64,000 nt of DNA from NCBI GenBank assembly GCA_027338645.1, contig DAHWSH010000011.1:191747-255746 (forward strand), written 5' to 3'. The notes under the pieces are model-generated. The model was not told the origin of the DNA and did no database searches. It worked only from the letters and a program-made list of their open reading frames with translations. The position numbers and the translations under genes are program-made. Shown piece after piece: positions 57,459 to 64,000 of this stretch. Positions within the stretch are counted from its first letter, which is position 1. Each line of letters begins with the position of its first letter. The stretch is from JAJZIH01 sp021785265 (lineage in GTDB: Bacteria; Pseudomonadota; Gammaproteobacteria; JAKAQQ01).

Positions 57459-59823
57459 GCCGAAGACACCGGGCCCACGCCTCGCCCGACAGGCCCAGCG
57501 CAGCATCAACCGGGCCGAGATTCTCGATGCCAAGACCCGGGAGGTTTTGTCCAGCCTCGGCGAGACGGTGACGACGCCCCCGGCACGGGATTCCGGAAGC
57601 GTGCTCGAGGAGACCGGAGGCCTTTCGGTTCGCGATCTGTGGCAGCTTTTTGAATCCCAACTCCTTTCGCGTCATCTCGATCTCGCGGCACGCGTGCTGC
57701 GGGCGCGGGGGCAGGGGTTTTACACGATCGGCAGCAGCGGGCATGAGGCCAATGCGGTTTGGGGGCGCCTGCTTCGACTCACCGACCCGGTTTTCCTGCA
57801 TTACCGGAGCGGTGCCTTCATGCTGGAGCGGGCTCGACAGCAGCCGGGCCTCGACATGGTCTACGCCATCGCGCTCTCGCTCATGGCCAGCCGGGACGAT
57901 CCGATCGCCCAGGGACGGCATAAGGTATTCGGGCATCCCGACCTTTTGGTTCCACCCCAGACCAGTACGATCGCGAGCCACCTGCCCAAGGCTTTTGGCA
58001 CAGCGGCACTTCTCGAGTCGGTGCGCCGGCTCGAGCCCGGAAAATGGCCACGGGATGGTATCGTCTTCGTGAGCTTCGGAGATGCAAGCGCCAACCATTC
58101 CACGGCACTTGGTGCGCTCAACGCGGCTGCCCAGACCGCCTGGCAGGGACTTGCCTGCCCGCTCTTCTGCTTGTGCGAGGACAACGGGCTTGGGATCTCG
58201 GTCCGCACACCCTCCGGCTGGATCGAATCAAACTACCGGAACCGCTCCGGTCTCCGTTATTACTCGGCTGACGGAAGCGATCTCTTCGAGGTCTGGCGGA
58301 AGGCCCGGGACGCACTCGAGTTTTGTCGTGCGAGGCAGGCACCGGTCTTCTTCCACCTCCGTGTGGTTCGTCTGCTTGGTCATGCGGGAACCGACGCCGA
58401 AAGCGAGTATCGGACAGTTGGGGAAATCGAGGCGGATGAGGGGCGGGACCCCATCCTTAAAACAGCCGGACTGCTTCATGAGAATGGCCTGGCCTCGGGG
58501 GAGATGCTCCGGGCTGCCTACGAGGAAGCCCGCATCCGGGTGGAACAGGCAACAGAACGCGCCGTCCAGACCCCGCGACTTTCTGATCCACAAGAGGTTA
58601 TGAAACCCCTAGCGCCATACTCGCCTGCGGCGGTCGCGACCGAGGTCTCCCGGGTGCAAACCACGAGCGCGAGTGGTGGATCAGTCACCGCGGGAGAGCG
58701 CCTCCATCTTTCGATCGCGATCAACCGTGCGCTCGCCGAATCCTTCGACCGGTATCCCGGTCTCGTCCTCTTCGGTGAGGACATTGCCCAGAAGGGAGGC
58801 GTCTATACCGTCACGTCAGGACTTCACCGACGTTACGGGGGGCGGCGCGTGTTCAATACGCTCCTCGACGAACAGACGATCCTGGGGCTGGCCCAAGGCG
58901 GGGCATTCCTCGGGCTCCTTCCGATTGCCGAAATCCAGTATCTGGCCTACTTTCACAATGCCGAGGACCAGATCCGGGGCGAGGCTTGTTCGCTCCAGTT
59001 TTTCTCTGCAGACCAGTATCGTAACGGCTTCGTGGTGCGCATTCCCGGGCTGGCCTACCAGAAGGGGTTCGGGGGGCATTTCCACAATGACAACAGCTGG
59101 AATGTATTCCGCGACATCCCGGGACTCATCGTGGTCTGTCCGGCCCGCGCTGACGATGCCGTCGGACTGCTCCGCACGGCTCTCGCCCTTGCCCATGTCG
59201 ATGGACGTATCGTGGTGTTCCTCGAACCGATCGCGCTCTACATGACCAAAGACCTCCACGAACCCGGAGACCGGCTCTGGCTTGCGCCCTATCCGGAACA
59301 GGGGCTAGCCGTACCTCTGGGCGAGCCCCGCTGGTATGGCCCCCGGGAGGATCTGGATCTCCTCGTCGTGACCTACGGGAATGGCGTCTATCTGAGCCTG
59401 AGGGCTGTGCGGGCCACTGCTGCCCATCGTCGAATCGGGGTCCTTGACCTGCGCTGGCTCAAGCCACTCAACCATGAGGCGCTTGCCGCTGCTTTTGGAC
59501 AAGCCCGACGGGTCTTGGTGGTTGACGAGGGGCGCCGGACCGGCAGCGTTTCCGAGGAAATTGTGACGCTCCTGGGAGAACGCGCACCCGAACTGCCCTT
59601 CCGGCGGCTCGTGTCCGAGGACAGCTATATTCCACTCGGTCCGGCGGCCGATGCGGTCTTGCTGACCGAGGAGAAAATCCGGGATGCAGTCTGTGACCTG
59701 CTTGCGCAGGGTTCATCCGGCCCGGGGGGTCCAGATGCAGCAGTGGGAGTCAGGGACGTCGCGGCGGGAAAATCCACCAGAGCGCGACCACGTAGATCCA
59801 GACCGCGACGTAGACCAGGGTAA
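57448..59823 (+). CDS. Fused 2-oxoacid dehydrogenase E1 (alpha + beta)
   Basis: 791 residues. The alpha-like half (to ~residue 370) has the thiamine diphosphate motif from FVSFGDASANHSTALGALN to CEDNGLGISV, and the phosphorylation-loop-like GHAGTDAESEYR. The beta-like half starts around SIAINRALAESFDRYPGLVLFGEDIAQKGGVY and includes FNTLLDEQTILGLAQGGAFLGLLPIAEIQYLAYFHNAEDQIRGEA and the C-terminal LRWLKPLNHEAL...VVDEGRRTGSVSEEI. It is E1 of a branched-chain or related 2-oxoacid complex. No E2 or E3 genes adjoin. The last ~25 residues are Arg/Pro-rich and overlap the convergent DUF2784 gene. Confidence 0.9.
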   Translation: MPSEPKTPGPRLARQAQRSINRAEILDAKTREVLSSLGETVTTPPARDSGSVLEETGGLSVRDLWQLFESQLLSRHLDLAARVLRARGQGFYTIGSSGHEANAVWGRLLRLTDPVFLHYRSGAFMLERARQQPGLDMVYAIALSLMASRDDPIAQGRHKVFGHPDLLVPPQTSTIASHLPKAFGTAALLESVRRLEPGKWPRDGIVFVSFGDASANHSTALGALNAAAQTAWQGLACPLFCLCEDNGLGISVRTPSGWIESNYRNRSGLRYYSADGSDLFEVWRKARDALEFCRARQAPVFFHLRVVRLLGHAGTDAESEYRTVGEIEADEGRDPILKTAGLLHENGLASGEMLRAAYEEARIRVEQATERAVQTPRLSDPQEVMKPLAPYSPAAVATEVSRVQTTSASGGSVTAGERLHLSIAINRALAESFDRYPGLVLFGEDIAQKGGVYTVTSGLHRRYGGRRVFNTLLDEQTILGLAQGGAFLGLLPIAEIQYLAYFHNAEDQIRGEACSLQFFSADQYRNGFVVRIPGLAYQKGFGGHFHNDNSWNVFRDIPGLIVVCPARADDAVGLLRTALALAHVDGRIVVFLEPIALYMTKDLHEPGDRLWLAPYPEQGLAVPLGEPRWYGPREDLDLLVVTYGNGVYLSLRAVRATAAHRRIGVLDLRWLKPLNHEALAAAFGQARRVLVVDEGRRTGSVSEEIVTLLGERAPELPFRRLVSEDSYIPLGPAADAVLLTEEKIRDAVCDLLAQGSSGPGGPDAAVGVRDVAAGKSTRARPRRSRPRRRPG

Positions 59824-60145
59824 AGACCCAGAGCGGGATCGGCCAGAACACGAGCCCGTCGACCCAGTGTGCGATCAGTGGCGCCGGAGCCCCACCCTCG
59901 GCAGCGTGCACGCTGAGCTGGGCCTGCCAGAGGGTGAGGAAGCAGGCACGGCCGAGGAGGGCCTGGAGCGCGACGATGGAGAGGGCGACCAGATGGATCA
60001 GGCGCAGCCAGAAATTTTGGATGAAGGCCCAGCCCCGGATTCCGCCCCAAGGAATCACGATCAGTCCGGCTACGTTGTAGGCAATGATCCCAAGATGGAT
60101 CGCGAGGATGACAATGGCGAGATCCCGGGCCGTACCTGCGTTCAT
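59750..60145 (-). CDS. DUF2784-family membrane protein
   Basis: 131 residues, three or four transmembrane helices: LAIVILAIHLGIIAYNVAGLIVIPWGG, WLRLIHLVALSIVALQALLG and FWPIPLWVFTLVYVAVWIYVVALWW. The block ACFLTLWQAQL between them is typical of DUF2784. Function unknown. Overlaps rlmJ by 4 bases upstream and the E1 gene by 74 bases at the convergent 3' end. Confidence 0.82.
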   Translation of the reverse strand: MNAGTARDLAIVILAIHLGIIAYNVAGLIVIPWGGIRGWAFIQNFWLRLIHLVALSIVALQALLGRACFLTLWQAQLSVHAAEGGAPAPLIAHWVDGLVFWPIPLWVFTLVYVAVWIYVVALWWIFPPRRP

Positions 60146-61005
60146 CTCTTCGGGCCTCGGGGTGCCCTCGCCGGCGTGTCCCGATCTCCTTCGGTGGCCC
60201 ATGTCGTGCGCCATTCCGTGGTTCCCAGCCGGTCTCGGAAGAGGGATCGGAGTTCCGGCTGAAGTCGGTCGAGTCTCTCGGGCAGACCATGGGGAACATT
60301 CACGAGGGCGAGCCCGCTGCCCCAGAGTCCGTCCCGGGGGGGGCTTAGCCAGTCCAGGAAGGAGATCCGGGGAATCCGGCTGAGGCGCCGCTTGAGGCCA
60401 TTCGTCCAGTTCGCATCCGCCCACGGATACCAGGCGAGAAAGACACCCTGCGGAAAACGGGCGCAGGCACGGGGCAGGGTTTCCACGAGCCGGTCTGCTT
60501 CCGAGACTTGCTCGTAGGGCGGATCGATGAAGACGAGACCGCGTCGTTCGGTGGGGGGGGTGAGTGCGAGGAGTGCTTCGAAACCGTCCCGGTGATGTAC
60601 ACCTGGACGTCGGCCGAGATGGCGCTTAAGTTCCGCTTGGCGCTGGGGCACGACTTCGACGAAAGCCAGCCGGTCGTGGGGACGGGATAGCCGGCGTGCG
60701 AGCAGGGGGGATCCGGGATAGCGAGTGAGACAACCCGAGGGATTGTCGGAGGCTACGAGTGCCCGGTATCTCGCCAGTAGGGGATCGATCGGCGTGGCCT
60801 GCCAAAGGATCTCAAAGCCACGGCGGAACTCCGGCGGGGGATCCTGAGGGAGTCGATCCAGTTCGTAAAGTCCGGCGCCGGCATGGGTGTCGAGATAAAA
60901 CCAGGGAGCGGGCTTTTCCGACAGACGTTCGAGCAGTGCGATTAGTACGACATGCTTGTGGACGTCAGCGAAATTACCGGCGTGGAAGCGGTGGTCGTAG
61001 TTCAC
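60142..61005 (-). CDS. rlmJ: 23S rRNA (adenine-2030-N6)-methyltransferase RlmJ
   Basis: 287 residues from GTG at 61005. The start NYDHRFHAGNFADVHKHVVLIALLERL is diagnostic, WFYLDTHAGAGLYEL forms the SAM site, and FIDPPYEQ is the catalytic DPPY motif. Methylates A2030 in 23S rRNA. The start has no ribosome site, but an extended -10 (TGCTATAGT) lies 6 bases upstream, so the mRNA is probably leaderless. Confidence 0.93.
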   Translation of the reverse strand: MNYDHRFHAGNFADVHKHVVLIALLERLSEKPAPWFYLDTHAGAGLYELDRLPQDPPPEFRRGFEILWQATPIDPLLARYRALVASDNPSGCLTRYPGSPLLARRLSRPHDRLAFVEVVPQRQAELKRHLGRRPGVHHRDGFEALLALTPPTERRGLVFIDPPYEQVSEADRLVETLPRACARFPQGVFLAWYPWADANWTNGLKRRLSRIPRISFLDWLSPPRDGLWGSGLALVNVPHGLPERLDRLQPELRSLFRDRLGTTEWRTTWATEGDRDTPARAPRGPKR

Positions 61006-61011
61006 AGGAGG

Positions 61012-61020
61012 ACTATAGCA
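61012..61020 (-). promoter_or_regulatory. Extended -10 promoter for leaderless rlmJ
   Basis: TGCTATAGT on the minus strand (TG-n plus a five-of-six -10) ends 6 bases before the GTG at 61005, placing the transcript start at or next to the start codon. The -35 region is poor, as is common with extended -10 promoters. Confidence 0.6.
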
Positions 61021-61074
61021 TCGTATCGCGGGGCTCCATCCTCCGGTAAAATCAGGCAACCTTCGGATCCTTTC

Positions 61075-62715
61075 ATGCGAGCCCGTTCACTCTTGAAGAA
61101 CGATCCCCCCCCGCCTCCGCTCGGTCCAGAGCTCGAGCCGCGTTCCGACCGGCGACTCGCCATTGGACTGTTCGTGTTTCTGGCCCTGGTCTATGGCATC
61201 GCCATGTTCACTCATGGACTGATCCCGGCCGAGGAGCCCCGTTTCGCCGAGGTTGTGCGCGAGATGATCGCCCGGGGCAGTTGGTGGGTCCCCTTCAAGA
61301 ATGGCCTGCCCTACGTCGAATACCCTCCCCTCTATTACTGGCTTTCCATTATCGCCCGTCTGGCCGGTTTACCACTCCGGGCAGCCATCCGGGTGCCGGG
61401 AACGATAGCCTTTTTGCTCTGGATTTTCTGGATGGGACGCTGGGTGAAAAGCGCCTTTCCAAACGTGAGTCCGACCCTGCCCCGTTTGGCGCTGGCCGCT
61501 CTCCCGATCGCCCTTTACAACTTTTTCACGGCTCATACCGACAGCCTTCTGGCGCTCGGTGTGCTCATGGCCTACACCGGCTACCTTCGCCATCGGCAGG
61601 GATCCGGTACTCGTTTCCCTTGGGAACTCTGGAGTGGGCTCGCGATTGCCACCACGGCCAAGGGTCCGGTCGGGCTTGCCATCACACTTCCGGCAATGGG
61701 CCTCGATCTCATCGCCTCCACGTCAGGATTTCGGTTTTTTTCCAAGGCGGGCTGGCGTGCGCTCTGGCAGGGGATCAGGTCCTTGCGACCGATCCGCGGG
61801 CTCATCCTTTCTCTGGGCGTTCTGGCCCTTTGGGCCGTGATGGCGGGATTCCAGGCGAACTGGGACTTCGACCGAGCCTTCTTCATCTATCAGAACTTCA
61901 CCCGTTTCCTCTCGGGGCTCGATCACGAGCATGGGCCCTTTCTCTACCTGAAAAGCCTCTGGGGGGATTTTTTCCCGTGGGCCTTCCTTCTTCCGTTCGG
62001 AATCATTCTGGCCTGGCGCCGCCGACACGAACCCGCTTTTCGACTCTCCTTGCTCTGGGTACTGTGGACGATTATTTTCTTTTCAGTTTCGGTCTCGAAG
62101 CAAAGCAAGTACATCCTCCCAGCAGCTCCGGCCATCGTGACTCTGAGCTTGGCGGCCTTGGGCTGGGTGTTTGGGAGACGAGCGCATCGGATTTCCTGGG
62201 TCGGCTATGGAATCTCGGCATTTCTCCTCGCTGCGGCAGGTTTCGTTGCGCTTTTCGTGCTGCCTGGCTGGGTTTTCCCCGGTCTTATCCCGACACCGGG
62301 GACGATGCGGGGATTGCCGGTCCTGCGCAGTTATCTCCTGCGCCATCCGGCGCCTTTTGTGAGCTATCTGTATCCGGCTCCGCCCACGATCTACGCACTC
62401 TATCCCCTCCGACAGGCCCCAATTCCCTATGTCCGCTCGGCCCGTGCCTTGTATGCCGAAGTCCGTTCCGGCCAAATCAACGCAGGCAGCTATCTCATTG
62501 TCTACCGTAACACGCTTCCAGTCCCCGGCCGGAAGCCCACGTCCGTCACACTGTCGCCGGCGCCCAGTCCGGCATACTTCACTCGCGTGCTTTCGATTCC
62601 GGCACAAGGGGGTCTCATCCTCTACCGGGTCCGCCGGCAAGCCCGCACAATGCCCCGACCCGACACCCCAACCCCACCGCCCTGGCACTGGTGGGACCAG
62701 TTCGATACCGACTGA
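61075..62715 (+). CDS. ArnT-like glycosyltransferase (GT39/PMT family)
   Basis: 546 residues with about 12 transmembrane helices. The first periplasmic loop holds LIPAEEPRFAEVVREMIARGSWWVPFKNGLPYVEYPPLYYWLS, the acidic motif and substrate loop of ArnT/PMT lipid-linked sugar transferases; ATTAKGPVGLAIT and SKQSKYILPAAPAIV are further conserved blocks. It would transfer a sugar from an undecaprenyl carrier to lipid A, protein or another acceptor in the periplasm. Acceptor unknown. Pro-rich ends. Divergent from rlmJ. Confidence 0.85.
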   Translation: MRARSLLKNDPPPPPLGPELEPRSDRRLAIGLFVFLALVYGIAMFTHGLIPAEEPRFAEVVREMIARGSWWVPFKNGLPYVEYPPLYYWLSIIARLAGLPLRAAIRVPGTIAFLLWIFWMGRWVKSAFPNVSPTLPRLALAALPIALYNFFTAHTDSLLALGVLMAYTGYLRHRQGSGTRFPWELWSGLAIATTAKGPVGLAITLPAMGLDLIASTSGFRFFSKAGWRALWQGIRSLRPIRGLILSLGVLALWAVMAGFQANWDFDRAFFIYQNFTRFLSGLDHEHGPFLYLKSLWGDFFPWAFLLPFGIILAWRRRHEPAFRLSLLWVLWTIIFFSVSVSKQSKYILPAAPAIVTLSLAALGWVFGRRAHRISWVGYGISAFLLAAAGFVALFVLPGWVFPGLIPTPGTMRGLPVLRSYLLRHPAPFVSYLYPAPPTIYALYPLRQAPIPYVRSARALYAEVRSGQINAGSYLIVYRNTLPVPGRKPTSVTLSPAPSPAYFTRVLSIPAQGGLILYRVRRQARTMPRPDTPTPPPWHWWDQFDTD

Positions 62716-62786
62716 ACCTGGGTTCAGGTCCGGCCAAAGGCTTCGAGGCCGGGTACACTCTAGGAAGCATCGGCTCAAGGCAAACG

Positions 62787-63368
62787 ATGGTTTTCAGTTA
62801 CTACCACCGGCTCTCGGCCCGAGCGCGGAAAATCTACGACCGGAGTAACCGGATCGAGGCCCTGCCCTTGGCCCCCGGAATGATCCCGCACGAGGCCGTG
62901 ATTGCCCTCCGCAACGCTCTGGCCAGCGAATCCCGCCCTGCAGTCGAGGCATCGGCCCAGGCGCTTGCCCAGCTCCTGACGGAGTCTTTTGGAACCCCAC
63001 CGGTCCGCGTGCGGGTTCTCGACCGTCGCCCCTCCAATTCATATGGAGAACTCCATGGTCTCTATGAGGTGGAGCATGTCCAGGCTCGACCGCTTATCAC
63101 CCTCTGGATGCGGACAGTCCAGCGGCGGCAGGTGGTTGCGTTCAAGACCTTTCTCCGCACGCTGCTTCACGAAGTTGTCCACCACCTCGACTATGAGATG
63201 CTCAAACTTGAGGATTCGCTTCATACGGAGGGTTTCTACAAGCGGGAGTCGAGCCTGCTTCATCAGCTCATCGATGAGGATGAGCCTCGAGAGAGATCGA
63301 CAGGATCGCCGCGACGGCGGAGCCTCCGCCCGGCTGAATCCGGCCCACCTCCCACTACCGGGAAATGA
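62787..63368 (+). CDS. Putative zincin-type metallopeptidase
   Basis: 193 residues. LLHEVVHHLDYEML (near residue 125) contains the HExxH zinc motif; EGFYKRESSLLHQL downstream may give the third ligand. The N-terminal region is helical (RKIYDRSNRIEALPLAPGMIPHEAVIALRNALASES). I do not recognise a named family; such HEVVHHLDY proteins occur as single uncharacterised genes. The C-terminal ~25 residues are Pro/Arg/Ser-rich. The preceding glycosyltransferase stop lies in a 6-bp hairpin (62712-62727). Confidence 0.65.
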   Translation: MVFSYYHRLSARARKIYDRSNRIEALPLAPGMIPHEAVIALRNALASESRPAVEASAQALAQLLTESFGTPPVRVRVLDRRPSNSYGELHGLYEVEHVQARPLITLWMRTVQRRQVVAFKTFLRTLLHEVVHHLDYEMLKLEDSLHTEGFYKRESSLLHQLIDEDEPRERSTGSPRRRSLRPAESGPPPTTGK

Positions 63369-63504
63369 AGGCCCTAGCCGGATAGCACACCCGGAGGGAG
63401 AAAGCTCGAACCTGGACTGCGGGTGGTTGACTGGAGAGCCTGAGCTGATTGCGTAGAGCCCGGACCGGTTTTCCCTATGATGTTTTGAGAGAGGAGAAAC
63501 CGGT

Positions 63505-64000
63505 ATGAAAAAGCGGAGAAAGCCGTACGATCTCGACACCAAACGCCGTTTTATCCAGAAATACCTCGCCGGGACAACGGACGCTTCGGTCATTGCCCAG
63601 CGGGAGGGGCTCGAGCGCAGCCAGATCTAGAAATGGCGCGTCCAGCTGGAGCATCGCGACCGGATGAGCCGCATTCGAGCCAATCGCCGACACCGACGAG
63701 CAGACCCGCCGCATCCGTGAGCTCGAGGAGGAACTCGCTGCCACCCAGCAAAAGCTCGCCCAGACGATGCTGGAGGTCGACCTTTTAAAAAAACTGCAGC
63801 CGAACTCTCCGTTCGCGAGAAAATCGAGTGGGTACATCGAAATGCGCCAGCTGCGGGCTCGGTCCAAATGGACTTTCCCAGCGCCAGCTACCGCACGGTA
63901 CAGGTGTGCCTGCGACGGTGCGGGCGGTGGGTGGGCGAGCGGCGGATCCGGCGGATTATGCGGCAATTCTCGCTCCATTGTGCACACGACCGACTCCAAC
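63505..64000 (+). pseudogene. Decayed IS3-family transposase (OrfA-OrfB), runs off the window
   Basis: OrfA begins at the ATG 63505 behind GAGGAG and reads KKRRKPYDLDTKRRFIQKYLAGTTDASVIAQREG, an HTH of IS3-type OrfA, but stops at TAG 63628-63630. The frame resumes as KWRVQLEHRDRM, then a shift near 63675 is needed to continue as a leucine-zipper-like segment (IRELEEELAATQQKLAQTMLEVDLLKK). At 63787-63793 seven A residues form the expected -1 slippery site; the -1 frame reads into OrfB (SYRTVQVCLRRCGRWVGERRIRRIMRQF). One nonsense codon and one unprogrammed frameshift mean OrfA is inactive. No terminal repeat was identified. Confidence 0.8.

Noticed and set aside
56163..57533. Minus-strand open frame of 456 codons
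   Set aside because: Antisense to the acyl-CoA dehydrogenase gene, whose motifs are complete.
1..64000. CRISPR array, rRNA genes or prophage
   Set aside because: No regularly spaced direct repeats, rRNA segments or phage structural genes were seen on either strand.

Overview
The window is gene-dense, GC-rich (roughly 60%) chromosomal DNA of a proteobacterium. The gene content (a mannose-sensitive-haemagglutinin, MSHA, pilus locus; secB-grxC; ttcA; rlmJ; tesA next to ybbA-ybbP; split pntAA-pntAB-pntB) points to Gammaproteobacteria or the closely allied Acidithiobacillia. The species cannot be fixed from the sequence alone.

Left part (1-21.2 kb). After the 3' end of an NtrC-type regulator and an alpha/beta hydrolase comes a large MSHA type IV pilus locus, all on the minus strand, in the order mshI-mshI2-J-K-L-M-N-E-G-F, then A-C-D-O-P-Q. 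Between mshF and mshA, where mshB would be expected, sits a compact four-gene operon with its own promoter: a lysine 2,3-aminomutase (KamA), two different ATP-grasp ligases and a GNAT acetyltransferase. This looks like a small pathway for a beta-lysine-containing, possibly acetylated, peptide-like compound and is the best candidate for an undescribed system here. The mshA-mshC junction carries a perfect 12-bp hairpin, and mshC has no ATG, GTG or TTG start.

Middle (21.3-35.5 kb). Housekeeping genes: pyrD-like, gpsA, secB, grxC, a membrane rhodanese, an EnvC-like murein hydrolase activator, an HNH nuclease, the three-subunit proton-translocating transhydrogenase, an ECF sigma factor/membrane protein/DUF3106 module, priA, argS and a SPOR-domain protein.

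35.7-43.1 kb. A six-gene operon behind a clear sigma-70 promoter encodes a hydrogenase-4/complex-I-like membrane complex (HyfC, E, F, G, a fused HyfH-HyfI, and HyfB). The large subunit lacks all Cys ligands of the NiFe site, so this is an energy-converting-hydrogenase-related (Ehr) complex rather than a hydrogenase.

Right part (43.4-64 kb). tRNA-Ile2(CAU), ferrochelatase, a thiolase, FadD, TesA, the YbbA-YbbP ABC system, two outer-membrane beta-barrel proteins, TtcA-QueD, a chalcone-isomerase-like protein, CysQ, a glutaryl-CoA-dehydrogenase-like enzyme overlapping a fused alpha-beta 2-oxoacid dehydrogenase E1, DUF2784, RlmJ, an ArnT-like glycosyltransferase, a zincin-like protein, and a decayed IS3-family element running off the right edge. 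Several genes (rlmJ, the HNH gene) look leaderless. No rRNA, CRISPR array or prophage was seen.
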